Positions 44,062-53,211 of a stretch of 64,000 nt of DNA are shown here, piece after piece; positions within the stretch are counted from its first letter, which is position 1, and the number at the start of each line of letters is the position of its first letter. The stretch spans positions 28,054-92,053 of the forward strand of contig CAZEWN010000011.1 in NCBI GenBank assembly GCA_964516135.1, in the 5' to 3' direction. Under the pieces are notes generated by a model, which worked only from the letters and a program-made list of their open reading frames with translations, made no database searches and was not told the origin of the DNA. Made by a program: the position numbers and the translations under genes. Source of the stretch: 34-65-8 sp964516135 (GTDB lineage: Bacteria; Pseudomonadota; Alphaproteobacteria; Sphingomonadales; Sphingomonadaceae).

Positions 44062-44840
44062 GCGCTCGCCCGCTCCGCCAGGATGGCCAGGCCGTCGAGG
44101 GTGAGATCAGTGTCGACCGCATCGAAGATGGTCGTTTGTTCGTCGAACAGGATTGCCAGGCCTCCCGTGGCGATAACCCGCGCGGGGCGCCCTATCTCGG
44201 CCCGCATGCGCGCAATTAGCCCTTCCATCATGGCGACATAACCCCAGTAAACGCCGATCAGCATCTGGTCCTCGGTGTTGCGGCCGATGACGCTGTCATC
44301 ATCGGGCGCGCGGATGGCAATGCGGGGCAGCTTCGCGGTGTTGCCGACCAGTGCATCGAGTGAAAGATTGATACCCGGCGCGATGATACCCCCCTTGTAG
44401 GCGCCGTTGAAATCGACCGCGTCAAACGTTGTCGCGGTACCAAAGTCGACAACGATCAGATCGCCCTCGTACTTGGCGTGCGCGGCAATGGCATTGAGCG
44501 CGCGGTCGGCTCCAAGCGAGCGGGGTTCGTCCACATCGATCGCGATGCCCCATTCCGCCGCACCTTCGCCCGCGATCAATGGCGCGAGACCAAAATATTT
44601 TTCCGCCAGCACGGTCAGGTTGTGAATCGCGCGCGGCACGACCGATCCGACGATGATCTGGCTAATTGCACCGCGTTCCACGCCTTCTATGGCAAGAAGC
44701 TGCAGCAACCACACGGCATATTCGTCGCCCGTGCGGCGGGGGTCGGTGGCGATACGCCAGCGCGCCTTGCTCGCCCGGCCATCGTACAGCGCGAAAACGA
44801 CATTGGTGTTGCCGACATCTACGGCGAGCAGCATCTTCAC
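44058..44840 (-). CDS. coaX: Type III pantothenate kinase
   Basis: 260 residues of the ASKHA fold: AVDVGNTNVVFALYDGRA at the N-terminus (P-loop-like first phosphate motif), GADRALNAIAAHAKYEGDL and DFGTATTFDAVDFNGAYKGG in the core. It phosphorylates pantothenate as the first step of coenzyme A synthesis and, unlike CoaA, is not inhibited by CoA. It sits between birA (8 bp) and RNase J (overlapping). Confidence 0.95.
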   Translation of the reverse strand: MKMLLAVDVGNTNVVFALYDGRASKARWRIATDPRRTGDEYAVWLLQLLAIEGVERGAISQIIVGSVVPRAIHNLTVLAEKYFGLAPLIAGEGAAEWGIAIDVDEPRSLGADRALNAIAAHAKYEGDLIVVDFGTATTFDAVDFNGAYKGGIIAPGINLSLDALVGNTAKLPRIAIRAPDDDSVIGRNTEDQMLIGVYWGYVAMMEGLIARMRAEIGRPARVIATGGLAILFDEQTTIFDAVDTDLTLDGLAILAERASA

Positions 44841-44848
44841 GGGCTCCT

Positions 44849-45559
44849 TCAGGCCAACGACACATCGCCGGCGTGCACGCTCCGCGTGGCACCATCAGGC
44901 AGCCGGAGCAAGAGCGCGCCGTCGCTGGCGAGGCCAGCGAATGTCCCCTCGATCCGCGCGGCCGCGACATCGTGCACGGTCAGTGGTGTGCCCAGAGGCA
45001 TTCCTGCCGCCTGCCAACGGCGCACCACCGGTGCGATCCCGAAGGTGCGCCATCGCTCCAGCTCGCGATCGAAATTTTCGGCGAGCGCCTGTGCAAACGC
45101 ATCGCGATCGGGAGCGGGGCCGAAGCGCGTGAACGCGGCCGTTTCGCGGTCGGGCAAATCGGGCGCGCTGGCGAGATTGACCCCGATGCCGATGATGACC
45201 GCGCCGAGCGCGCCCTCCAGCAGGATACCGGCAAGTTTCGCGCGACCGTAGAGCAGATCGTTCGGCCATTTTAACGTGAGCCGCGTGGGATCGGGTACCA
45301 GCGGCGTCGTCACCTCGTGCAGCGCCAGCCCGGCCAATAGCGCAAGGCTGGGCGCGGGCGGATCGCCAGGCGCGGGCCGAACCACCGTAGAGCCCATGAA
45401 GTTGCCTAGCCCATCGCTCCACACCCGACCTTGTCGCCCGCGCCCACGGGTTTGGCGGTCTGCCACGAGCCATTCGCCCTCGGGCACATGATCACCCCGG
45501 CGGATGCGTGCGGCGATATCGCTGTTGGTCGAACCGGTTTCGGCTATCGTGCGGATCAA
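44849..45559 (-). CDS. birA: Biotin--[acetyl-CoA-carboxylase] ligase
   Basis: 236 residues. The biotin-binding blocks are visible: ETGSTNSDIAAR, RGRQGRVWSDGLGNFMGSTV, LTLKWPNDLLYGRAKLAGIL and GIGVNLA. No N-terminal HTH domain, so it is the monofunctional ligase rather than a bifunctional repressor. The start is a TTG overlapping the nuoN stop (TTGA); a later start would remove the conserved ETGSTNSD segment, so TTG seems real. Confidence 0.93.
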   Translation of the reverse strand: MIRTIAETGSTNSDIAARIRRGDHVPEGEWLVADRQTRGRGRQGRVWSDGLGNFMGSTVVRPAPGDPPAPSLALLAGLALHEVTTPLVPDPTRLTLKWPNDLLYGRAKLAGILLEGALGAVIIGIGVNLASAPDLPDRETAAFTRFGPAPDRDAFAQALAENFDRELERWRTFGIAPVVRRWQAAGMPLGTPLTVHDVAAARIEGTFAGLASDGALLLRLPDGATRSVHAGDVSLA

Positions 45560-47019
45560 GGCAGCAGGAACAGCGCGCCAGCCGCCTTGTCACTGAGATC
45601 GCCCAGCGAGCGATTGAGCAAATAGCCTAGCGGCGACACGATCAGCGTCGTGACAATCAGCAGCGCCCAGTGTGCGCCTGCGCTCTTGCCCACAGTGACC
45701 TGCGCCGGGGCATCGAAGAACATCACCTTGATGAACTTGATGTAATAGAACGCACCGATCACGCTTGCGGCGATGCCGATGGCGGCGAGCAGTACCAGGT
45801 CCGCCTCGACCGCCGCCTGGAACACGACGAATTTGCCCCAGAAGCCGAACAATGGCGGAATACCGGCAAGGCTGAACATCAGCGCTAGCAGGCACCAGGC
45901 CAGCAACGGCGCCTGTGCCGAAAGGCCTGAGATGTCGGCAAATGTTTCGAGGGGGTTGCCGTCGGTATCGCGCAACATCAGCAAAGCCACGAAACTGCCC
46001 AGCGTCATTGCCAGGTAAATCGCGATGTAGACCATCATCGCGCTTGCGCCCGCCACGGTGGCGGTTGCGAGGCCGATCAGGATAAAGCCGACGTTGTTGA
46101 TCGAGGAATAGGCGAGCAGCCGTTTCAAGTTCTGCTGCCCGATCGCGCCTAGCGCGCCAACCACGATCGAGGCGAGCGCCGCGAAAATCACGATCTGACG
46201 CCAAGCGTCCACTTGCGCGCCAAGCGGATCGAGCGCGACGCGCGCAATCAGCGCAATGGCAGCAGCCTTGGCCGACGTTGCAAAAAACGTCGTGACCGGG
46301 GTCGGCGCGCCTTCATAGACGTCGGGTGTCCACATGTGGAACGGCACCGCGGCTATTTTGAAAGCGAGGCCGGACAGAACGAAAATCACCCCGAACAGCA
46401 TCCCGGTCGACATCTCGCCCGACAAGGCGGCACGAACACCTTCAAAGCTGGTCGTGCCCGTGAAGCCGTACAGCAGGCTCATCCCGTAGAGCAGGATACC
46501 ACTGGCAAGCGCACCGAGGACGAAATACTTGAGGCCCGCCTCGGCCGAACGGCTATCGTTTCGCAGGTACGCGGCCAGCACATACGCAGCGAGGCTGTTC
46601 AGTTCGAGCCCGATATACAGCGTCATGAAGTCGCCCGATGACACCATGATGCTTGCGCCGAGCACAGCCAGCAGCATCAGGACCGGATATTCCGGCTTCA
46701 TCGCACGCAAACGTTCGAAATAGGCGGGGGCCACCATCAAACAGCCAATGGCCGCGAGATAAATCAATGCCTTCGCAAAGGCCGAAAACGCATCCGCCCG
46801 GAACTGACCCGCGAAAGCCCAGGTATCTGGCCCCATCAACCCGAGATGCAGCGTCGGAAACAGCAAGATTCCTGCTGCAAACAGCGCGGCCGATGCGAGG
46901 ATCGAGACAAGGCGCGCAGATTTCTCCCCGCCCCATGCGGCGACGAGCAACAAAATCAGTCCCGACACGCTGATTACCAGCTCAGGCCCGATCAAACGAA
47001 GTGAGAGGGCGAAGTCCAT
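45556..47019 (-). CDS. nuoN: NADH-quinone oxidoreductase subunit N
   Basis: 487 residues with fourteen-helix antiporter-like architecture, including YIGLELNSLAAYVLAAYLRN and the GGLAF-like helix GLAFKIAAVPFHMWTPDVYE with its conserved Lys and His. One of the three proton-pumping subunits of complex I. Last nuo gene; the array continues into birA. It overlaps nuoM (TGATG). Confidence 0.96.
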   Translation of the reverse strand: MDFALSLRLIGPELVISVSGLILLLVAAWGGEKSARLVSILASAALFAAGILLFPTLHLGLMGPDTWAFAGQFRADAFSAFAKALIYLAAIGCLMVAPAYFERLRAMKPEYPVLMLLAVLGASIMVSSGDFMTLYIGLELNSLAAYVLAAYLRNDSRSAEAGLKYFVLGALASGILLYGMSLLYGFTGTTSFEGVRAALSGEMSTGMLFGVIFVLSGLAFKIAAVPFHMWTPDVYEGAPTPVTTFFATSAKAAAIALIARVALDPLGAQVDAWRQIVIFAALASIVVGALGAIGQQNLKRLLAYSSINNVGFILIGLATATVAGASAMMVYIAIYLAMTLGSFVALLMLRDTDGNPLETFADISGLSAQAPLLAWCLLALMFSLAGIPPLFGFWGKFVVFQAAVEADLVLLAAIGIAASVIGAFYYIKFIKVMFFDAPAQVTVGKSAGAHWALLIVTTLIVSPLGYLLNRSLGDLSDKAAGALFLLP

Positions 47020-48566
47020 CAGTGGTGCGCCCCTTCATGCACTATCTCGGGCATGGCGTTGGCGGCCTCGGCACGGGGCGCCCCCTCGCCCACCTGGGCA
47101 TCCCCGGCTGGCGCCGCACGTGCCACCCGGGCATCGAGTGCGGCAATATCCGCCCGCATGGGCGCCAGGAAACTTTCTGGATAAATGCCCATCCACAGAA
47201 CCGCAGCCGCGATCGGAGCAAGCATTGCCCATTCGCGCGGGTTGAGGTCGGGCATTGCCGCCGCGTCTTGGTTCTTTTGAATGCCAAAGGCGACCCGGCG
47301 ATAGAGGTAAAGCATGTAGGCGGCCCCGAGGATGATGCCGGTCGTACAGACGAGCGCGACCCAGCTCGAAACTTGATAGATGCCCGCCAGCGCCAGGAAT
47401 TCCCCCACGAAACCGCTGGTTCCAGGAAGCCCGATGCTCGCCATCGTGAACAGCAGGAAGAACAGCGAATACTTGGGCATGTTGATGCTGAGGCCGCCAT
47501 AGCGATCAATCTCGCGCGTGTGCAGCCGGTCGTAGATGACGCCAACACACAGGAACAGCGCCCCCGAGACGAGCCCGTGGCTGAGCATGACGATCATCGC
47601 GCCTTCCAGTCCCTGCACGTTGAACGCAAACAGGCCCACGGTGACGATCGCCATGTGCGCGACCGAGGAATAGGCGATCAGCTTCTTCATGTCGTGCTGG
47701 ACCAGCGCGATCAGACTGGTGACGACCACCGCGATCATCGACAGCGCGAAGATGAACCAGGCGAACTGCGCGCTCGCTTCAGGGAACATCGGCAGGCTGA
47801 AGCGAATGAAGCCATATCCGCCCATTTTGAGCAGAACGCCCGCCAGGATCACCGAGCCGGCCGTGGGCGCCTGCACGTGCGCGTCGGGCAACCAGGTATG
47901 GACCGGCCACATCGGCATCTTGACCGCGAAGCTGGCGAAGAAGGCGAGCCACAGCCAGGTCTGTGCACCGGCAGGAAAATCGTACTGCATCAGCGTCGGA
48001 ATGTCGGTCGTGCCCGCCTCGTTCACCATCCACAGCATCGCGATCAGCATCAACACCGAGCCGAGCAGGGTGTAGAGGAAGAACTTGTAGCTGGCGTAGA
48101 TCCGGTCCGCCCCGCCCCATATGCCGATGATCAGGTACATGGGAATGAGGCCTGCCTCGAACATGATGTAGAACAGGAACAGATCCTGTGCCGCGAAAAC
48201 ACCGATCATCAGCGTTTCCATCAGCAGGAAGGCGGCCATGTATTCGCCTACGCGTTTGTCGATGGCGTCCCAGCTGGCAAGGATGCAGATCGGCATCAGG
48301 AAGACGCTGAGAACAATCAGCATTAGCGCGATGCCGTCGATGCCCAGCGCCCACTGGAAGCCCGCGAACAGGTCCGCGCGTTCGGTGAATTGCCATTGTG
48401 CGCCGCCGATGTCGTAGCTCGCCCACAGCACCACGCCGAGCGCGAGGTTCGCGAGCGTCGCCGCCAACGCAATCATGCGCGCAGGCCTGGCTTCGACAAA
48501 CATGCAAATCGCGGCCGCGACCAGCGGCACCGCGAGCATCGCGGACAAGATCGGGAAGCCCCCCAT
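47019..48566 (-). CDS. nuoM: NADH-quinone oxidoreductase subunit M
   Basis: 515 residues. Antiporter-like membrane subunit with the conserved Glu-containing helix FYIMFEAGLIPMYLIIGIWG, the Lys region FFASFAVKMPMWPVHTWLPD and the helix-break segment SVAHMAIVTVGLFAFN. It forms a proton channel in the membrane arm. The C-terminal 50 residues are Ala-rich and less conserved. Overlaps both nuoL and nuoN by one base (TGATG). Confidence 0.96.
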   Translation of the reverse strand: MGGFPILSAMLAVPLVAAAICMFVEARPARMIALAATLANLALGVVLWASYDIGGAQWQFTERADLFAGFQWALGIDGIALMLIVLSVFLMPICILASWDAIDKRVGEYMAAFLLMETLMIGVFAAQDLFLFYIMFEAGLIPMYLIIGIWGGADRIYASYKFFLYTLLGSVLMLIAMLWMVNEAGTTDIPTLMQYDFPAGAQTWLWLAFFASFAVKMPMWPVHTWLPDAHVQAPTAGSVILAGVLLKMGGYGFIRFSLPMFPEASAQFAWFIFALSMIAVVVTSLIALVQHDMKKLIAYSSVAHMAIVTVGLFAFNVQGLEGAMIVMLSHGLVSGALFLCVGVIYDRLHTREIDRYGGLSINMPKYSLFFLLFTMASIGLPGTSGFVGEFLALAGIYQVSSWVALVCTTGIILGAAYMLYLYRRVAFGIQKNQDAAAMPDLNPREWAMLAPIAAAVLWMGIYPESFLAPMRADIAALDARVARAAPAGDAQVGEGAPRAEAANAMPEIVHEGAHH

Positions 48567-50629
48567 TACATCAGCACCCAGGTAACCGCCGCGATCAGCC
48601 CGAGCAGCATGATCAGCGCATAAGAGTAGAGATAGCCCGACTGGACCTTCTTCGCGATGGCCGAGCCCTGCACCACGACCCAGGCTGCGCCATCAGGCCC
48701 GAAGCGGTCGATGATGCCCTTGTCGCCGCGCTGCCAGAACACCCGCCCGAACCAAAATGCGGGCTTCACGAAAATGAAGTGATACAGCTCGTCGAAGTAC
48801 CACTTGTTGAACACGAATTGGTGGACCAGCCGGAACTGATCGACAAACTTGCCCGGGATCGTCGTGTTGCGGATGTATGCCCAGTACGCACCTGCGAGGC
48901 CCAGCAGCATCACGATCGTTGCCGCATACTTCACCAGCGTCGGCACTTCGTGCAGCGCGGTGACGAGGTTCTGGTTGAAGTAGATCGAGCCACCCCAGAA
49001 GGCCGCGCCGTCGATGAAGGCGCCCTTGAACACGTAACCCGCCGCGATCGCGCCCAGCGTCAGCACGCCGAGGGGCACCAGCATCGCGACAGGGCTTTCA
49101 TGTGGGTGGTAACCACCGGTTCCGTCGCCATGCTTGGGGTCAGGCACACGATGATGCACGTCCTCGCCCGCATCCTCCTGCGAGGGCGGATTGTGGTCGT
49201 GCGCGTGGCCGTGATGGTCGTGGACCGCGTGCTGGATATGCTCGCTCTCGATCCAGCGGGGCTTGCCCCAGAAGGTCAAGAACATCAGACGCCAGGAATA
49301 GAAGCTGGTCAGCAGCGCCGCGACCGTGCCCGCCCAAAAGGCGAACTGCGACAGCGAGGTGCCGCGCGCCCATGCAGCTTCCAGGATCGCATCCTTGGAG
49401 AAGAAGCCAGCGAATCCCAAGCCGAGATGATAGACACCGACCCCCGTGATCGCGAGCGTGCCCGCCAACATCGCCCAGAAGGTGAACGGGATGTGCTTAC
49501 GCAGGCCGCCGTAATAGCGCATGTCCTGTTCGTGGTGCATCGCGTGGATCACGCTGCCCGCGCCCAGGAACAGCAACGCCTTGAAAAAGGCGTGCGTGAA
49601 CAAGTGGAACATGGCGACGCCGTATGCGCCCACGCCCGCGGCGAAGAACATGTAGCCCAATTGCGAACAGGTCGAATACGCGATGACCCGTTTGATGTCC
49701 CACTGCGTCGTGCCGATGGTGGCGGCGAAGAAGCAGGTCGCGGCGCCCACGAAGGTCACCATCGCCAGCGCGACCGGCGCGGTCTCGAACATGGGGCTGA
49801 GGCGGCAGACCATGAACACGCCCGCGGTCACCATGGTCGCCGCGTGGATCAGCGCGGATACGGGCGTCGGGCCCTCCATTGCGTCGGGAAGCCAGGTGTG
49901 GAGGCCGAGTTGCGCCGACTTGCCCATCGCGCCGATAAACAGAAGGATGCACAGTACGTCCATCGTCTGGACGCGGTAGCCGAGGAATCCGATCGTGCTG
50001 CCACTCATTGCCGGCGCTGCGGCAAGGATTTCCGGGATCGAGGTCGTCTGGAACACCAGGTAGGTGCCGAAGATGCCGAGCATGAAGCCGAGATCGCCCA
50101 CGCGGTTGACGACAAAGGCCTTGATCGCGGCTGCATTGGCGCTGGGCTTCCTGAACCAGAACCCGATCAGCAGGTAACTGGCGAGCCCGACCCCTTCCCA
50201 GCCGAAGAACATCTGCACCAGGTTGTCGGCGGTCACCAGCATCAGCATGGCGAAGGTGAACAGGCTGAGGTACGCGAAGAACCGGGGCTGGTCCGGGTCC
50301 TCCTCCATGTAGCCCCAGCTATACAGGTGGACGAGCGCCGAGACGGTGTTGATCACCACCAGCATCACGGCCGTCAGGGCGTCGACGCGCAGCGCCCAAT
50401 CGAACGTCAGCGTGCCCGACTGGACCCATTTGAGCACGGGCACGACTTGTGCCTCCGCACCCCCGGTCAGGAACCCAATGAAGATCGGCCAGCTCAGCAC
50501 GGCGGAAACGAACAGCGCACCGGTGGTCAGCGACTTGGCGACCGTGTTGCCCAGCGCGCGATTGCCCAGCCCCGCGACGATCGCGGCGAGCAGCGGCAGG
50601 AATACGATGATGAGGATCGAGGAGTTCAC
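48566..50629 (-). CDS. nuoL: NADH-quinone oxidoreductase subunit L
   Basis: 687 residues with a GTG start. Antiporter-like helices (FFGWEGVGLASYLLIGFWF with the conserved Glu, KSAQLGLHTWLPDAMEGPTP with Lys/His) and the C-terminal lateral-helix part. A His/Asp-rich loop around residue 480 (HDHHGHAHDHNP) is unusual-looking but seen in some alphaproteobacteria. Terminal subunit of the membrane arm. The 109 bp before it hold a REP-like inverted repeat. Confidence 0.96.
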   Translation of the reverse strand: MNSSILIIVFLPLLAAIVAGLGNRALGNTVAKSLTTGALFVSAVLSWPIFIGFLTGGAEAQVVPVLKWVQSGTLTFDWALRVDALTAVMLVVINTVSALVHLYSWGYMEEDPDQPRFFAYLSLFTFAMLMLVTADNLVQMFFGWEGVGLASYLLIGFWFRKPSANAAAIKAFVVNRVGDLGFMLGIFGTYLVFQTTSIPEILAAAPAMSGSTIGFLGYRVQTMDVLCILLFIGAMGKSAQLGLHTWLPDAMEGPTPVSALIHAATMVTAGVFMVCRLSPMFETAPVALAMVTFVGAATCFFAATIGTTQWDIKRVIAYSTCSQLGYMFFAAGVGAYGVAMFHLFTHAFFKALLFLGAGSVIHAMHHEQDMRYYGGLRKHIPFTFWAMLAGTLAITGVGVYHLGLGFAGFFSKDAILEAAWARGTSLSQFAFWAGTVAALLTSFYSWRLMFLTFWGKPRWIESEHIQHAVHDHHGHAHDHNPPSQEDAGEDVHHRVPDPKHGDGTGGYHPHESPVAMLVPLGVLTLGAIAAGYVFKGAFIDGAAFWGGSIYFNQNLVTALHEVPTLVKYAATIVMLLGLAGAYWAYIRNTTIPGKFVDQFRLVHQFVFNKWYFDELYHFIFVKPAFWFGRVFWQRGDKGIIDRFGPDGAAWVVVQGSAIAKKVQSGYLYSYALIMLLGLIAAVTWVLM

Positions 50630-50640
50630 TTACGATACCC

Positions 50641-50722
50641 CGTCATCCCAGCGAAAGCTGGGATCGTTGTCGGATAACTCCGCGCATTGCGGAGGGCGAT
50701 CCCAGCTTTCGCTGGGATGACG
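50641..50722. repeat. REP/BIME-like inverted repeat in the nuoK-nuoL gap
   Basis: Two 26-nt arms (50641-50666 and 50697-50722) are exact reverse complements. Each is itself a hairpin, TCCCAGC-GAAA-GCTGGGA and its complement. Between them lies another stem CTCCGC-GCATT-GCGGAG at 50678-50694. This nested-palindrome layout is typical of bacterial REP/BIME elements. Confidence 0.85.
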
Positions 50723-50738
50723 GAGAGGGACATCACGC

Positions 50739-51044
50739 TCACCCCCGCAGCCGGTCGACATCGTCGACCGCGATGGTGCCGCGGCCACGGAAATAGATCA
50801 CCAGGATCGCCAGCCCGATCGCAGCCTCGCCCGCTGCCACGGTCAGCACAAACATTGCGAAGACCTGCCCGACCAAGTCGTTCAAAAAGGCGCTGAAAGC
50901 GACCAGGTTGATGTTCACCGATAGCAGGATCAGTTCGATCGCCATCAGGATCACGATCACGTTCTTCCGGTTGAGGAAGATGCCGAGCACGCCCAGCACG
51001 AACAGGATCGCGCTGACGACGACGTAGTGTTCTATGCCGATCAC
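50739..51044 (-). CDS. nuoK: NADH-quinone oxidoreductase subunit K
   Basis: 101 residues, three membrane helices with the conserved Glu in IVILMAIELILLSVNIN and a second acidic residue in LTVAAGEAAIGLAILV; these take part in proton transfer along the membrane arm. ATG 51044 overlaps the nuoJ stop (ATGA). Its stop is followed by the REP-like element rather than directly by nuoL. Confidence 0.96.
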   Translation of the reverse strand: MIGIEHYVVVSAILFVLGVLGIFLNRKNVIVILMAIELILLSVNINLVAFSAFLNDLVGQVFAMFVLTVAAGEAAIGLAILVIYFRGRGTIAVDDVDRLRG

Positions 51045-51661
51045 AGCTCGACCCCCTTGCCGATCTCGGGCTGGCGCATGACCGTCGCATCCTCCGGTCG
51101 GCGCGCGACCTGCTTCGATATGTTCTGGTGCCCACGCACGGTCTTGGGCGGCCGGTGGGTCAGCACGATCGCGCCCACCATGGCGACCAGCAAGATGATC
51201 CCGGCGGTTTCAAACAGGAAAAGGTATTCGCCGTAGAGCAACGCGCCCAGGCTTTCGATATTGCTGCGTCCGACAAGCGGCGCGGCATCGCCCGCGGGTG
51301 TGCCGAGGTCGATCGCACCCGCGCGATAGGCTCCGATCCCCAATACGAGCTCGGCCAGCAACACCAGTGCGATCGCGATGCCCAGCGGAAAATTGCGGAT
51401 GAAGCCCGCGCGCAATTCCGCAAAATCAATGTCCAGCATCATGACCACGAACAGGAACAGCACCGCGACCGCGCCCACGTAAACCACGACCAGCAGCATC
51501 GCGATGAACTCCGCCCCCACCAGCACCATGAGGCCGGCGGCGTTGAAGAACGCCAGGATCAGCCACAGCACCGAATGCACGGGGTTGCGCGCGACGATCA
51601 CCAGCACGGCGCTGGCGAGCATCAGTGCGGCGAAGAGATAGAAGGCAAAGACCTGAACCAT
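51041..51661 (-). CDS. nuoJ: NADH-quinone oxidoreductase subunit J
   Basis: 206 residues, five membrane helices; the conserved pi-bulge helix region LLVVVYVGAVAVLFLFVVMM is present (residues about 55-75). Couples quinone chemistry to the proton pumps. ATG 51661 lies 15 bp after nuoI. C-terminal region HQNISKQVARRPEDATVM is a short cytoplasmic tail. Confidence 0.95.
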   Translation of the reverse strand: MVQVFAFYLFAALMLASAVLVIVARNPVHSVLWLILAFFNAAGLMVLVGAEFIAMLLVVVYVGAVAVLFLFVVMMLDIDFAELRAGFIRNFPLGIAIALVLLAELVLGIGAYRAGAIDLGTPAGDAAPLVGRSNIESLGALLYGEYLFLFETAGIILLVAMVGAIVLTHRPPKTVRGHQNISKQVARRPEDATVMRQPEIGKGVEL

Positions 51662-51676
51662 GAGTGCGCGCGGCCC

Positions 51677-52162
51677 CTAACGGTACGGCGCATCGGCTTC
51701 AAGGTTCGCGGCTATGGCCCGCTCCCACTTGTCCCCGTTGGCCAGCAGTTTTGCCTTGTCGTAGAGCAGTTCCTCGCGCGTTTCGGTCGCGTATTCGAAG
51801 TTAGGCCCCTCGACGATGGCATCGACCGGGCATGCTTCCTGACAGAAGCCACAGTAGATGCACTTGGTCATGTCGATGTCGTAACGCGTGGTTCGACGCG
51901 ATCCGTCTTCACGCGGTTCCGCCTCGATGGTGATCGCCTGCGCCGGACACACCGCCTCGCACAGCTTGCACGCGATGCACCGCTCCTCGCCGTTGGGATA
52001 GCGCCGCAGCGCGTGCTCGCCGCGAAAGCGCGGGGAAAGCGGGTTCTTCTCGAACGGATAGTTGATCGTCGCCTTGGGTTTGAAGAAATACTTCAGCGTG
52101 AGGGCATGTGCCTTCACGATCTCCCACAAAGTGAACGACTTGATGAGCTGGGCGACGGTCAC
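51677..52162 (-). CDS. nuoI: NADH-quinone oxidoreductase subunit I
   Basis: 161 residues. Two [4Fe-4S] motifs are visible: CIACKLCEAVCP and CIYCGFCQEACP, carrying the N6a and N6b clusters that pass electrons to NuoB. GTG 52162 overlaps the nuoH stop as GTGA, so the longer open frame to 52426 (lying across nuoH) is rejected. Confidence 0.96.
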   Translation of the reverse strand: MTVAQLIKSFTLWEIVKAHALTLKYFFKPKATINYPFEKNPLSPRFRGEHALRRYPNGEERCIACKLCEAVCPAQAITIEAEPREDGSRRTTRYDIDMTKCIYCGFCQEACPVDAIVEGPNFEYATETREELLYDKAKLLANGDKWERAIAANLEADAPYR

Positions 52163-53211
52163 GCGGCGCCTCCGTAACGGGTGAGCATGAGATAACCGCT
52201 GATCAGGACCACAAAAATCAGGCTCATCGGTAGGAACACCTTCCAGCCGAGCCGCATGAGCTGGTCGTAGCGGTAACGCGGGACGGTCGCCATGACCCAG
52301 CTGAACATGAAGAAGAAGAACAGGATCTTGCCGAGCAGCCACACGATGCCAGGAACGGCATAGAGCGGTTCCCAGTCGATCGGCGGCAGCCACCCGCCGA
52401 AGAACAGGATCGCGTTCAGCGCGCACATCAGGAGGATGTTGGCGTACTCGCCCAGCCAGAACAGCGCGAAGCTCATGGACGAATATTCGGTCTGGTATCC
52501 GGCGACGAGCTCGCTTTCCGCCTCGGTCAGGTCAAACGGCACGCGCTGGGTTTCGGCGAGGCTGGAGATGAAGAACACCACCCACATCGGGAACAGCAGC
52601 AGGTTGAAGACATAGCCGTTAACGATCCCCAGCCCGTGCCCACGCTGCGCCTCCACGATCTCGGACAGGTTGAACGTCCCCGCCCACAGCACCACGCAGA
52701 CCAGGATGAACCCGATCGAGACCTCGTAGGAAATCATCTGCGCTGCGGCGCGCATGGCGGAGAAGAATGGATATTTCGAGTTACTCGCCCACCCGCTCAT
52801 CACAATGCCGTAGACCGACAGCGAACTGATCGCGAGAATGTAGAGCAGGCCCACATTGATGTCGGCGAGCACCACGCCCACATCGAACGGGATCACCGCC
52901 CATGCCGCAAGCGCAACCGTGAAAGTCACGATCGGGGCGAGGATGAAAATGCCCTTGTTGGCCGCGCTGGGGATGATGGTTTCCTGTAGGAACACCTTGA
53001 GCCCGTCGGCGAACGACTGGAGGAGGCCAAACGGGCCAACCACATTGGGACCGCGCCGCAGATTGATCGCGGCCCAAACCTTGCGGTCCATGTAGATGAT
53101 CATCGCCACCGCCAGCATCAGCGGAAAGGCGATCAGCAGGATGCCCGCGACCGTCGCGACGAACCACGCCCACTCATAGGTCATCCCGAGCGACTGGAAG
53201 AAGGCGGTCAT
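52159..53211 (-). CDS. nuoH: NADH-quinone oxidoreductase subunit H
   Basis: 350 residues, eight membrane helices. Family blocks NLRRGPNVVGPFGLLQSFAD, RVPFDLTEAESELVAGYQTE and the preceding FISSLAETQ are the quinone-site region at the junction with the peripheral arm. ATG 53211 overlaps the nuoG stop (ATGA). Confidence 0.96.
   Translation of the reverse strand: MTAFFQSLGMTYEWAWFVATVAGILLIAFPLMLAVAMIIYMDRKVWAAINLRRGPNVVGPFGLLQSFADGLKVFLQETIIPSAANKGIFILAPIVTFTVALAAWAVIPFDVGVVLADINVGLLYILAISSLSVYGIVMSGWASNSKYPFFSAMRAAAQMISYEVSIGFILVCVVLWAGTFNLSEIVEAQRGHGLGIVNGYVFNLLLFPMWVVFFISSLAETQRVPFDLTEAESELVAGYQTEYSSMSFALFWLGEYANILLMCALNAILFFGGWLPPIDWEPLYAVPGIVWLLGKILFFFFMFSWVMATVPRYRYDQLMRLGWKVFLPMSLIFVVLISGYLMLTRYGGAA

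Noticed and set aside
48398..50677. Long plus-strand open frame across nuoL and nuoM
   Set aside because: Antisense shadow of two well-supported nuo genes; composition is His/Arg/Glu-rich shadow type.
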